In this document: positions 22,788-30,713 of the stretch, piece by piece
Numbering within the stretch: position 1 is the first letter of the stretch
Layout of the letters: each line of letters opens with the position of its first letter
Source of the DNA: Nocardia shimofusensis NBRC 100134
GTDB taxonomy: Bacteria; Actinomycetota; Actinomycetes; Mycobacteriales; Mycobacteriaceae
Reading direction: 5' to 3'
Length of the DNA: 64,000 nt
NCBI RefSeq assembly: GCF_001613125.1
Contig: NZ_BDBT01000004.1
Coordinates: forward strand, 62,001 to 126,000
Program-made: the position numbers and the translations under genes
The notes under the pieces: generated by a model
What the model was told of the DNA's origin: nothing
What the model saw: the letters and a program-made list of their open reading frames with translations, nothing else
Databases searched by the model: none

Positions 22788-23216
22788 TTGTCTTTGCTGC
22801 AGAAGACCGCACTCGTGGCGGTCGTGTCCGCCGGCGCCGTGACCGGCATGGTGGGCGCCGGTTCGTCGGCGGCAGCCGCGCCGTCCTACGGGACGCTGGC
22901 CCTGTCACCGAGCACCGGCAGGACGGTAGCCGCGGTGGGCCATTCCAGCCGCGTCGTCGCCGATGCTCACGCGATCCGCGAATGCGGCGTCTACGACTGT
23001 GATCTTGTCCTGCACATCGTCGACTCCTGCGGTGCGATCGCGCGGGGCGCGGACGGCCGATTCGGTTGGGCCGCAGGGGCTTCGCGCGCCGAGGCCGAGC
23101 AGGCGGCGATCGCCTCGCTGGGGGAGAGCGCACCCCCGTTCCCGGATCTCGGCAGTGCGCAACCGCGTCCGGCACAGGTGTCCGTTTCCGGGTGCACCGC
23201 CAATACGATCGGCTGA
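22788..23216 (+). CDS. Secreted DUF4189 domain protein
   Basis: A 142-residue exported protein. The N-terminus SLLQKTALVAVVSAGAVTG and an Ala-rich AxA-like cleavage region (SSAAAAPS) form a signal peptide. The mature part resembles DUF4189, with four cysteines that could pair as two disulfides (ECGVYDC, DSC, SGC) and the typical ASRAEAEQAAIASL helix. I choose TTG at 22788 because GGGGAG lies six bases upstream and because the signal peptide then starts correctly; a longer frame opens at 22704 but would spoil it. Function unknown. The ribosome site is buried in a hairpin. Confidence 0.72.
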   Translation: MSLLQKTALVAVVSAGAVTGMVGAGSSAAAAPSYGTLALSPSTGRTVAAVGHSSRVVADAHAIRECGVYDCDLVLHIVDSCGAIARGADGRFGWAAGASRAEAEQAAIASLGESAPPFPDLGSAQPRPAQVSVSGCTANTIG

Positions 23217-23267
23217 ATCGGCGTGTCGGCGAGTTGATCGGGCGACCGCATTGCTGATCATGAAGGG

Positions 23268-23714
23268 GTGCACCTCTCGGACGGCATCATCGCCCTGCGT
23301 CCGGCCGCTCCCGGCCGGGCGCACCTGCTCGGGCCGGAGTCGGCCGCGCCTCCTGTGACGGTGGGCTCGCCGGAGTCGGATCAGCTGGATATCTACGAGA
23401 TCGTGCTGCTCGCCGAGGACCAGGTCGTGGGCACCCTGGGGGTGCGCGCCGACGCGCCGTACCTGCGTGACGATCAGGCGGAGTTCAGTTACGCCGTCGA
23501 TCAGCCCTGGCGCGGGCGCGGTCTGGCGACCCGCGCGGTGATCCTCGGCTGCCGATACCTGGCCGCCACCGGTCTCGCCGAGGAAGTGGTGCTGCGGACC
23601 GATCCGGGCAATTCGTCGTCGGTGGCGGTGGCGCGCCGGGCGAGGTTCAAATTCCTGCGCAGCATCGTCACCGACGATGCCGGACCACTGGACTGGTACG
23701 TCCAGGCGGTGTGA
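23268..23714 (+). CDS. GNAT family N-acetyltransferase
   Basis: A 148-residue GNAT acyltransferase. The acetyl-CoA loop is visible as QPWRGRGLATRAVILG (motif A, Q/RxxGxG/A) near residues 83-98, followed by the beta5 region EEVVLRTDPGNSSSVAVARRARF. The substrate is unknown; the closest general relatives act on ribosomal proteins or small amines. GTG start after AAGGG. It stands alone between the DUF4189 gene and the cobalamin riboswitch. Confidence 0.8.
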   Translation: MHLSDGIIALRPAAPGRAHLLGPESAAPPVTVGSPESDQLDIYEIVLLAEDQVVGTLGVRADAPYLRDDQAEFSYAVDQPWRGRGLATRAVILGCRYLAATGLAEEVVLRTDPGNSSSVAVARRARFKFLRSIVTDDAGPLDWYVQAV

Positions 23715-23734
23715 TCGCCTGGCGGGTATTCGGT

Positions 23735-23858
23735 TACGCTGCTCGTGCGGTTGCTGTGTCAACCGGCGACGCGGTGAGGGAACCCGGTGTGAATCCGGGA
23801 CTGGCGCGCAACGGTGACGCCCCACGGGGCGAAGTCCGATCGCTCACCACGTCGCGCT
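23735..23858 (+). promoter_or_regulatory. Cobalamin riboswitch
   Basis: The leader contains the conserved core of cobalamin riboswitches: GAGGGAACCCGGTGTGAATC followed by CGGGACTGGCGCGCAACGGTGA, and near the end AAGTCCGATCGCTCACC, which resembles the closing segment. The variable arm is short. It lies 50-170 bases before the substrate-binding protein gene at 23905, whose AAGGAG ribosome site is 10 bases before its ATG. Binding of B12 should lower expression of the transporter. Confidence 0.85.
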
Positions 23859-23904
23859 GATTCCGGCCTCGCGAACAGGCCCCGACACAAGGAGTCGACG
23901 CTCG

Positions 23905-24939
23905 ATGCGCTCCCGTCCCGTGGCGGTTCTCACCGCCGCGCTAGCTCTCGTCCTGGCCGGTTGCTCCGGCGGCGACGCGGGCACCTCCGACCTCTCCGCC
24001 GGCGCGGGCAGCGGCTTTCCGCTGACCCTGATCAACTGCGGCGTCGAGGTCACCGTGCAAGCGCCCCCGCGGCGTGCGGTCGCGCTGAACCAGGGTTCGG
24101 CCGAGATCCTGCTGTCCCTCGGCCTGGCCGACCGGATGGTCGGCACCGCCACCTGGACCGACCCGGTGCGCGAGAACCTTGCCGAGGCCAACACCCGCGT
24201 GCCCAGGCTCGCCGACAACCAGCCTTCCTTCGAGGTGGTGCTCGGCACCGAACCGGATTTCGTCTCGGCGTCCTTCGGCGGCACCCTCGGCCCCGGTGGC
24301 GTGGCCGACCGCGACCAGTTCGCGAGCCTGAACGTGCCGACCTATCTCTCGCCGACCGACTGCGACGGCAAGGACGACAACAGCGTCAATTCCGACGGCA
24401 ACCGCACCGCACCGCTGACGATGGAGTCGATCTACAGCGAGATCGCCGACCTGGCGACCATTTTCGACGTCCGTGAGCGCGGTGAGCAGTTGATCGCCGA
24501 ACTGCGCGCCCGCCACGACAGCGCCGTCGATCGCATCGATGCCTCGGGCGCCGCACTGGCGTTCTGGTTCGCCGACACCTCCACGCCCTATGTGGCCGGT
24601 TGCTGTGGTTCGTCGGGGATCATCACCGCCGGGGTCGGCGCGAAGAACGTCTTCGACGACACCACCAACGAATGGCCCCAGGTGAGCTGGGAGGTCGTGC
24701 TCGATCGCGATCCCACCGCGCTGGTGCTGGCCGATCTCAGCAGGCGCAAGCTCACCGGTGACGCGCTGGAGTCGAAAATCGAGTTCCTGGAGACGAATCC
24801 GGTGACCTCCCGGTTGAGCGCAGTGCGTGACAAGCGCTACATCGTCGTCAACGGCGCGGACCTGAATCCCTCGATCCGGACCGTCGACGGCGTCGAGAAG
24901 GTCGCCGCCGCGCTCGAGCAGTGGGGTTATGGCGCCTGA
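23905..24939 (+). CDS. btuF: ABC transporter substrate-binding lipoprotein, probable cobalamin uptake
   Basis: A 344-residue lipoprotein of the FecB/BtuF (TroA-like) fold. The signal ends in the lipobox LAGC near residue 20. Family marks are VALNQGSAEILLSLGLADRMVGTATW and the C-terminal RTVDGVEKVAAALEQ. By fold alone it could bind an iron-siderophore complex, but the cobalamin riboswitch directly upstream makes B12 or a corrinoid the likely ligand. The stop overlaps the permease gene by 11 bases. Confidence 0.85.
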   Translation: MRSRPVAVLTAALALVLAGCSGGDAGTSDLSAGAGSGFPLTLINCGVEVTVQAPPRRAVALNQGSAEILLSLGLADRMVGTATWTDPVRENLAEANTRVPRLADNQPSFEVVLGTEPDFVSASFGGTLGPGGVADRDQFASLNVPTYLSPTDCDGKDDNSVNSDGNRTAPLTMESIYSEIADLATIFDVRERGEQLIAELRARHDSAVDRIDASGAALAFWFADTSTPYVAGCCGSSGIITAGVGAKNVFDDTTNEWPQVSWEVVLDRDPTALVLADLSRRKLTGDALESKIEFLETNPVTSRLSAVRDKRYIVVNGADLNPSIRTVDGVEKVAAALEQWGYGA

Positions 24940-26008
24940 TCTCTCGACGAGCGAACGGGAACCGGCGCGAACGGTCACGGCGAGCAGGTTCGCGGGCGGT
25001 GCGCTCACCGCGGCGCTGGTCGCCGCCGGTCTTGCCGCGCTGAGCATCTCGATCGCCGTCACCGTCACCATCGGTCCCGCCGATCTGTCGGTCCGGGATG
25101 TGTACGCGGTGCTGTTCGACAAGCTCGGCCTGCGTGCTGCGGAACTCTCGCCGATCCGGGAGGGCATCGTCTGGCAGTTGCGGCTGCCGCGGACCCTGCT
25201 CGCCGCGGTGTGCGGGGCGGGTCTGGCGGTCTGCGGCGTGATCATGCAGTCGCTGCTGCGCAATCCGCTGGCCGACCCGTTCGTGCTCGGCATCTCCTCG
25301 GGCGCCTCCACCGGCGCGGTCGTCGTCGCGGTGCTCGGCGTCGGCGGGGGACTGGTGTCGCTGTCGAGCGGCGCGCTGATCGGCGCGCTGCTGTCGTTCG
25401 CGCTCGTGCTGGCCTTGGCGGCGGGCGCGGGCGGCGGCAATGCCCGCATCGTGCTGGCGGGCGTCGCGGCGACCCAGTTGTTCTCCTCGCTCACTTCGTT
25501 CATCGTGCTGTCCTCGGCCGACGCCGAACGCACCCGCGGCGTGCTGTTCTGGCTGCTCGGCTCGCTGGCAGGGGCGGACTGGGCCGATGTCGCCCTGGCC
25601 GCGGCCGTCTGCCTGACCGGCTCGGCGATCTGTCTCTGGCAGGCGGCGAGCCTCGACGCCTTCATCTTCGGCTCGTCGTCGGCGGCGACGCTGGGGATCT
25701 CGGTCGGCCGGGTGCGGCTGCTGCTGCTCGTGGTGACCGCGGCGATCACCGCGGTCCTGGTGAGCGTGGCCGGGGCGATCGGATTCGTGGGCCTCGTGCT
25801 GCCGCACGCGGCCCGATTCCTGGTCGGAGTCCGCCATTCCCGGCTGCTTCCGGTCAGCGCGGTGACCGGCGCGGTGTTCCTGGTGTGGGTGGACGCGCTG
25901 GCGCGCACTGTCTTCGCGCCGCAGGAGGTGCCGGTCGGCGTGCTCACCGCCCTCATCGGCGTGCCCGCCTTCGCCCTGTTGTTGTTCCGTACCAGGGACG
26001 AGGGATGA
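24929..26008 (+). CDS. btuC: FecCD/BtuC family ABC permease, probable cobalamin uptake
   Basis: A 359-residue permease with about ten hydrophobic helices. The family motif LRLPRTLLAAVCGAGLAVCG appears after helix two and RNPLADPFVLGISSGAS follows. GAIGFVGLVLPHAARFLVG marks the loop that contacts the ATPase. It is translationally coupled to the binding protein. The substrate assignment rests on the upstream cobalamin riboswitch. Confidence 0.88.
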   Translation: MAPDLSTSEREPARTVTASRFAGGALTAALVAAGLAALSISIAVTVTIGPADLSVRDVYAVLFDKLGLRAAELSPIREGIVWQLRLPRTLLAAVCGAGLAVCGVIMQSLLRNPLADPFVLGISSGASTGAVVVAVLGVGGGLVSLSSGALIGALLSFALVLALAAGAGGGNARIVLAGVAATQLFSSLTSFIVLSSADAERTRGVLFWLLGSLAGADWADVALAAAVCLTGSAICLWQAASLDAFIFGSSSAATLGISVGRVRLLLLVVTAAITAVLVSVAGAIGFVGLVLPHAARFLVGVRHSRLLPVSAVTGAVFLVWVDALARTVFAPQEVPVGVLTALIGVPAFALLLFRTRDEG

Positions 26009-26130
26009 TGACGCCCCGCTGCACGGTGAGCGTCGCCACGACCGTGGCCACCGGGTACCGGTCGTCGACGTCGAGTGCCCGGCTGACCACGGCCGTCGAG
26101 CACCCTTCGCGGACGAGGAGCAGCCGATGA
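26005..26130 (+). CDS. Possible 41-residue coupled small protein
   Basis: Between the permease and ATPase genes, an ORF of 41 codons starts at the ATG overlapping the permease stop and ends in a TGA overlapping the ATPase ATG, four bases at each end. The product is rich in Thr, Ser and Arg with no membrane segment. The exact double overlap suggests translational coupling through the 118-base gap, but it may be only a relay ORF rather than a functional protein. Confidence 0.35.
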   Translation: MMTPRCTVSVATTVATGYRSSTSSARLTTAVEHPSRTRSSR

Positions 26131-26891
26131 GTGTGGCCGCTGAACATCTCTCGTGGACGCGCGGCGGCGCGCTGGTCGTGGACGGCGTCACCGTGCGCCC
26201 CGAGACCGGCGAGACCTTCGGCCTGCTCGGCCCCAACGGCTCGGGCAAGTCCTCGCTGCTGCGGCTGCTGGCGGGCATCGACCGCCCCGACAGTGGAACC
26301 GTGACCCTCGACGGAACCGACATCCGCCGCCTGGGCAGACGCCCGCTCGCCCGCCGGGTGGCCGTGGTCGGCCAGCACGCGCACACCGAAGTCGACATCA
26401 CCGTCCGCGAGGTGGTCCGCCTCGGCCGTGTCCCGCACCGCGACGTATTCGGCCGTGACGACGACGAGGAGACGGCCATCGCGCACGCGCTGACCGCCAC
26501 CGGCCTGACCGCCCATGCCGAGCGCCGCTGGCGCACCCTCTCCGGCGGCGAACGCCAACGCGCCCAGATCGCCCGCGCCCTCGCCCAGCAACCCGGCGAA
26601 CTACTCCTCGACGAGCCGACCAACCACCTGGACATCGCCCATCAGCTCGACGTTCTCGATCTCGTCACCCGGTTGCCGGTGACCGGTGTCATCGCCCTGC
26701 ACGACCTGAACCTGGCCGCCATGTTCTGCGACCGGGTCCTCGTCCTCGAACGCGGGCGGGTTGCCGCGCACGGCACACCTGCCGAGACGCTGACCGAGGA
26801 ACTCGTGCACCGCGTCTACGGGGTGCACGCGTCGGTGATCATCGACGACGGCGTCCCCGTGATCCGCTATCGGCGTCAGTGCTCGTCGTAG
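26127..26891 (+). CDS. btuD: ABC transporter ATP-binding protein, probable cobalamin uptake
   Basis: A 254-residue FecE/BtuD type ATPase. Walker A is [11 protein letters not shown], the signature LSGGERQRAQIARAL, Walker B ELLLDEPTNHLD and the H-loop IALHDLNLA. It completes the importer with the two upstream genes. The 3' end overlaps the histidine-rich gene on the other strand by 16 bases. Confidence 0.9.
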   Translation: MSVAAEHLSWTRGGALVVDGVTVRPETGETFGLLGPNGSGKSSLLRLLAGIDRPDSGTVTLDGTDIRRLGRRPLARRVAVVGQHAHTEVDITVREVVRLGRVPHRDVFGRDDDEETAIAHALTATGLTAHAERRWRTLSGGERQRAQIARALAQQPGELLLDEPTNHLDIAHQLDVLDLVTRLPVTGVIALHDLNLAAMFCDRVLVLERGRVAAHGTPAETLTEELVHRVYGVHASVIIDDGVPVIRYRRQCSS

Positions 26892-27178
26892 TGCCCCTCG
26901 TGGGCCGCGTGCCTGCAGCCGTCGTGGATGTAGTCGACGTGGTCGCCGTGCGGCACCGCGACGTGGCCGCAGCCCTCGCCGTGGACGTGGTCGTGGCCCT
27001 CGTGCGGATGGTGCCCCTGCGGCGGCTGGCACTCGTCGAAGTGGCCGTCGTGGGCACGGTGGATGTGGCCGTCGTGGGCGTAGTCGGTGTGGTCGCCGTG
27101 CGGGACCGCGACATGCCCGCATCCTTCGCCGTGGACGTGGGTGTGTTCGGTGTGTTCCTGATGCGCCGCAGAAGTCAT
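26876..27178 (-). CDS. Histidine-rich protein with an internal duplication, likely metal-binding
   Basis: A 100-residue protein with 27 histidines and four cysteines and no signal peptide. It consists of two near-identical blocks: HVHGEGCGHVAVPHGDH followed by (T/V)DY(A/I)HDG appears near residues 14-35 and again near 63-84, each followed by a second short His cluster ending in GH(F/Y)DE. The DNA is also directly repeated. Such composition fits binding of zinc, nickel or cobalt, as storage, buffer or chaperone; similar small proteins occur in other actinobacteria and are sometimes mislabelled as transport proteins. A GGAGG site lies just before the ATG at 27178. Its place next to a cobalamin importer is suggestive but unproven. 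Confidence 0.8.
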   Translation of the reverse strand: MTSAAHQEHTEHTHVHGEGCGHVAVPHGDHTDYAHDGHIHRAHDGHFDECQPPQGHHPHEGHDHVHGEGCGHVAVPHGDHVDYIHDGCRHAAHEGHYDEH

Positions 27179-27191
27179 GGGGTCCTCCGTG

Positions 27192-27235
27192 GTCGTGGTC
27201 GTAGCCGAAGGAAGTCGTGGTCGTGGCCGAAGGAA
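27192..27235 (-). repeat. Two tandem 22-base units in the leader of the histidine-rich gene
   Basis: Two adjacent 22-base copies (27192-27213 and 27214-27235) differ at one base. They lie directly upstream of the ribosome site of the histidine-rich gene on the minus strand. They may be a regulatory repeat or a remnant of the same repeat expansion that made the gene. Confidence 0.65.
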
Positions 27236-27303
27236 ACTGCCCTGTACGCCACGCTACGCCGGTGCGCTGCTGGATGTTAGCTGTGTTGCCGAGGTGGAAT
27301 CGT

Positions 27304-27771
27304 TCACTCCGCGGGCGTCGCCTCGTGCCCGGGACGGCCGCGGGTCCGGCGCGCTTCCTTGAGTTCGGCCTCGTACAGATGGGTGCGGCCGTCGAGCAGT
27401 TCGTCGCGGACCTGCCGTTCGGTGTCGCGGAACAGGGCGTAGTAGCCCTCGTCGTAATCCTCGACGATCTGGAACGTCCAGCGGCCGGGCAGGACGTTGC
27501 GGCCGATCAGTTCGGTCGCGATGCGCTCGGCGATCTCGGGGTGCCCGGCTCGGCGGAAGAGATCGGTGGCTTCGTCGAGCAGGAAGTCCGCACCGCCGGT
27601 CAACTGGTGGAACGAGTACAGATGCCCGCGGGCCCGCTCGGTCGCCTCGAGGGCTTCGGAGAGCTTGCCCGCGGCTTCGACGGTGAGGTCGTCCACGCCT
27701 TCGGGGCGGCGGTGCCGGGGCGTGGGGCCGTCGTCGCCGGCGCGATCGGTTGCTCTGCCGTCGGTCGCCAT
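27304..27771 (-). CDS. Conserved protein of unknown function
   Basis: A 155-residue soluble protein, mostly helical, with a charged disordered start (about 25 residues) and a conserved-looking core including GHLYSFHQLTGGADFLLDEA and RWTFQIVEDYDEGYY. AGGAGG seven bases before the ATG at 27771 supports the start; the frame is open further up but lacks a ribosome site. The C-terminal tail is basic. I do not recognise the family. It may be co-transcribed with the gene at 27914, which lies 142 bases upstream on the same strand. Confidence 0.7.
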   Translation of the reverse strand: MATDGRATDRAGDDGPTPRHRRPEGVDDLTVEAAGKLSEALEATERARGHLYSFHQLTGGADFLLDEATDLFRRAGHPEIAERIATELIGRNVLPGRWTFQIVEDYDEGYYALFRDTERQVRDELLDGRTHLYEAELKEARRTRGRPGHEATPAE

Positions 27772-27913
27772 GCCGTCGCCTCCTGTCCGTGCCGGGGCGG
27801 GCCGCGCGCCGGAGCCGGAGAATCGCCGTGCTCCGGCGGTGACGCAACGCCGCAGGTCGGAGGCGGAGTTCCCGGCGCGCGACGGTCGAAACCCGGCCGG
27901 AGCCCGCGTCCGG

Positions 27914-28270
27914 TCAGCCCTGGGCGCTGAAGCGCACTCGCACCGACACCCCGCCGCGGTCATCGCGAGTGGTCACTGCGTGGCCACGCCGGTCGATGCC
28001 GTTGATGCGCACCGTGATCGGCGCGCCGTCGTCGAGGAAGTTGCGCCACCAGTTCTTCTTGTCCGGCATGGCGACGCCGATGACGATGTCGTCGCCGACA
28101 CGGCGGTAACCGACGGGGGTGCTGAAGGTCTTCCCGGAGCGGCGACCGACGTAGGTGATGGTCGCCAGTCCCTTGCTCAGCAGCGGGCCGACGAGCGGGG
28201 TGTCGAGCAGGAAGCCCAGCCCGGTGTTGAATCCGTGCAACGCGGCTCCCGCAGCCTTCTTCGCTTCCAC
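27914..28270 (-). CDS. Nitroreductase/deazaflavin-dependent (DUF385) family protein
   Basis: A 118-residue protein resembling the short F420-dependent nitroreductase-like (DUF385, Ddn-type) split-barrel family. The pattern LATITYVGRRSGKTFSTPVGYR is the typical first strand pair, followed by KKNWWRNFLDDGAPITVRING. Such proteins may bind deazaflavin or haem; the reaction here is unknown. The GTG at 28270 has AGGAGG about seven bases upstream; a longer frame opens at 28297. Confidence 0.75.
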   Translation of the reverse strand: MEAKKAAGAALHGFNTGLGFLLDTPLVGPLLSKGLATITYVGRRSGKTFSTPVGYRRVGDDIVIGVAMPDKKNWWRNFLDDGAPITVRINGIDRRGHAVTTRDDRGGVSVRVRFSAQG

Positions 28271-28414
28271 GATTTCCTCCTCCTCGCCGCGGACCACCCC
28301 CGACGACGATCACCCTAGTCGGCGGGGGAGCAGGCCGGGTATCGCGCCGAGATCTGATACGACCGTGCCGCTTATGCTCGGTCCGACCGTTTCGACCGCT
28401 TCCGAGGATGTTCC

Positions 28415-29380
28415 ATGAACCTGCCCAGCGTCCTGCGCGACCGACTCCGCCTGCCGGTGATCGCCTCGCCGATGTTCATCGTGTCCACTCCCGATCTGGT
28501 GATCGCGCAGTGTTCGGCCGGGGTGATCGGCTCGTTCCCGTCCCTCAACGCCCGCCCGCAATCGGAACTGCGGGTCTGGCTGACCCGGATCACCGAGGCG
28601 CTGGCCGCCCACGACGCCGCGCACCCGGAGTCGCCGAGCGCGCCGTACGCGGTGAACCTGATCGTGCACAAGAGCAACGAGCGACTGGAAGAGGACCTGC
28701 GGGTCGTCGAGGAGTTCCGGGTTCCGGTGGTGATCACCTCGCTGGGCGCGCGGACCGATGTGAACGAGCGCATCCACGCCTACGGCGGTGTGGTGCTGCA
28801 CGATGTGATCCACAACGCGTTCGCGTGCAAGGCGATCGACAAGGGCGCCGACGGGCTCATCGCGGTCGCCGCGGGCGCGGGCGGGCACGCGGGCACCCAG
28901 TCGCCGTTCGCCTTGGTCCAGGAGATCCGTTCCTGGTTCGACGGGCCGCTGGCGCTGTCGGGCTCGATCGCCCACGGCCGGTCGGTGCTCGCCGCACAGG
29001 CCGCGGGCGCCGACTTCGCCTACATCGGTTCGATGTTCATCGCCACCGACGAGGCCAACGCGGCGACGGAGTACAAGCAGATGATCGTCGACTCCTCGGC
29101 CGCCGACATCGTCTACACCGACCGCTTCACCGGCGTGCACGGCAACTACCTGCGGCCGAGCATCGTCGCCGCCGGCATCGATCCCGAGGCGCTCGCCGCC
29201 ACCGAAGCCGCGACGATGGACTTCGGCGACGGAGAGGTCGTCGGCGCGAAGGCGTGGCGCGACATCTGGGGCGCGGGTCACGGGGTCGGCGGCGTCGCCG
29301 AGATCCGGCCCACCGCGCAGGTGGTCGACCAGCTCGCCGCCGAGTACGCGGCCGCGCGCGAGCGTCTGCTGGTCGGCTAG
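28415..29380 (+). CDS. Nitronate monooxygenase family protein
   Basis: A 321-residue FMN-binding TIM-barrel protein of the 2-nitropropane dioxygenase/nitronate monooxygenase family. Signs are LPVIASPMFIVSTPDLV at the start, the flavin-site motif AAGAGGHAGTQSPFAL near residues 152-167, and GADFAYIGSMFIATDEA near the C-terminus. It probably oxidises propionate-3-nitronate-like compounds, a detoxifying reaction. It is divergent from the DUF385 gene. TATGCT at 28373 is a possible -10. Confidence 0.88.
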   Translation: MNLPSVLRDRLRLPVIASPMFIVSTPDLVIAQCSAGVIGSFPSLNARPQSELRVWLTRITEALAAHDAAHPESPSAPYAVNLIVHKSNERLEEDLRVVEEFRVPVVITSLGARTDVNERIHAYGGVVLHDVIHNAFACKAIDKGADGLIAVAAGAGGHAGTQSPFALVQEIRSWFDGPLALSGSIAHGRSVLAAQAAGADFAYIGSMFIATDEANAATEYKQMIVDSSAADIVYTDRFTGVHGNYLRPSIVAAGIDPEALAATEAATMDFGDGEVVGAKAWRDIWGAGHGVGGVAEIRPTAQVVDQLAAEYAAARERLLVG

Positions 29381-29438
29381 CCGATCGGCTCGGAAGGTCC
29401 CTTCGGAGGGCGACTCGCCGACCGGCGTGGTCCGAGGC

Positions 29439-29467
29439 GGGGCCGCACCGCACAGTGGTGCGGCCCC
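29439..29467. terminator. Bidirectional hairpin terminator
   Basis: A perfect 11-base-pair stem (GGGGCCGCACC at 29439-29449, complement at 29457-29467) with a seven-base loop lies between the convergent nitronate monooxygenase and MpaB-type genes. Confidence 0.8.
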
Positions 29468-29486
29468 GTGCGTCACCGTCGAGGGA

Positions 29487-30713
29487 TCAGGCGGACTTGT
29501 CCATCGCGGGCGCGGACTCGCCGATCGTGGCGGCATCCTCACCGGTGAGCAGACGCACGAACGCTTCCTGTGCCTCGCGGCCCCGCACGGCCGCGCGGTC
29601 ACGCTGACCGGGCACCACGGCATTGGCGAGGCTGTTGGCGAGGTTGATCGGAATCCGCAGCGCCGGGTACCACGGCGGCATGTAGGCGGGCAGACCGAGC
29701 ACGCGCATGGCCCTGGGGCCGAGGAAGGTGCTCGCCACCGACAGGTGCTGGGCCCGCGCGATCCGCCCGCGCAGGCCGGGCAGGTTGCGGTAGTGCCAGT
29801 TCAGCGGGTCGTCGGCCATCGGGAGGGCCAGTTGCCTGCTGGTGTCGTCGGGATTGGTGATGGCCGTCATGCAGTGGTTGAGAATGCGCACGCCGTCGCG
29901 GAAACCGTGCGGCAGCCATTCGTCCTCGACACCGATCAGCCAACCGACGTAGCGGGTCAGATGCGCGGCGGCGACGATGTCCGAACGCGAGGGCACGATA
30001 CCCATGGCCATGCCGCCGACGAACGGAGCGAGCAGAGCGCCGACCAGCGTCGCGGCCATATCGGTCTGATTGATGGGCAGACCCCACTCGTCGGTGCGCC
30101 AGTCCGGCATCGCCTCGACGTGGCGGCGCACCATCGAATGGATGAAGCGCACATGCAGCGTGGAACGGTATCCGCGCCCGTGCAGCGCCATGCCGTTCAC
30201 CGAGGAGACGTCCATCGCCCAGGTCAGGGTCTCGGCGAAGCGCTTGCCGGGGCCCTTCTCCAGCGCGCCGGTGCGCAGCAGGGTCTTGTTGAAACCGGAG
30301 GCGAGGTAGCCGCCGACGAAGGAGACGTCGCGGGCGAAGTACAGCGCGTCGTTGCCACCGGAGCGGTACACCCGCTCGCCCCGGCGCAGCAGGTCCTGAT
30401 CCACCCAGTCCGGCGTGGCCTCGACCACGGCGAAGAAGCGCCGCATCGGTTCCGGCGCGCCGGGCACATTGTCGATGCCGACCTCGAGGGCCCTGTCGAA
30501 CATCGGGCGCATCGTGCTCATGCCCTCGGCGTACATCCATTCGACGAGGTCGTCCATGGGCTTGTCGCCGACGAGCAGCGATTCGCCCAGCCTTCGCCAC
30601 TGCTGCTCGTCGGGATTGCCGATGCCGAGCAGCTTCGCGAACGGGCCGAGGCCGGGAACCTTGCGCGGGCTGTCAGGATGCCGGGTGGGAATCGGTCGTA
30701 TGGTGGCGGTCAT
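29487..30713 (-). CDS. MpaB-family oxygenase (DUF2236, latex-clearing-protein-like)
   Basis: A 408-residue protein of the ER-bound oxygenase MpaB/rubber oxygenase Lcp superfamily, which use a b-type haem. Recognisable parts are ARDVSFVGGYLASGFNKTLL, the haem-region motif HVRFIHSMVRRHV and the downstream INQTDMAATLVG. No signal peptide is seen, so it should be cytoplasmic. The substrate is unknown. AAAGGA lies nine bases before the ATG. The 5' end overlaps the TetR gene by 41 bases, so the two are coupled and the TetR protein probably controls it. Confidence 0.85.
   Translation of the reverse strand: MTATIRPIPTRHPDSPRKVPGLGPFAKLLGIGNPDEQQWRRLGESLLVGDKPMDDLVEWMYAEGMSTMRPMFDRALEVGIDNVPGAPEPMRRFFAVVEATPDWVDQDLLRRGERVYRSGGNDALYFARDVSFVGGYLASGFNKTLLRTGALEKGPGKRFAETLTWAMDVSSVNGMALHGRGYRSTLHVRFIHSMVRRHVEAMPDWRTDEWGLPINQTDMAATLVGALLAPFVGGMAMGIVPSRSDIVAAAHLTRYVGWLIGVEDEWLPHGFRDGVRILNHCMTAITNPDDTSRQLALPMADDPLNWHYRNLPGLRGRIARAQHLSVASTFLGPRAMRVLGLPAYMPPWYPALRIPINLANSLANAVVPGQRDRAAVRGREAQEAFVRLLTGEDAATIGESAPAMDKSA

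Noticed and set aside
26909..27135. DNA repeat in the His-rich gene as a mobile-element remnant
   Set aside because: It is explained by the in-frame duplication of the protein; no transposase or terminal inverted repeats are nearby.
27192..27290. Zur box before the His-rich gene
   Set aside because: No AT-rich palindrome of the Zur type is visible in the leader.
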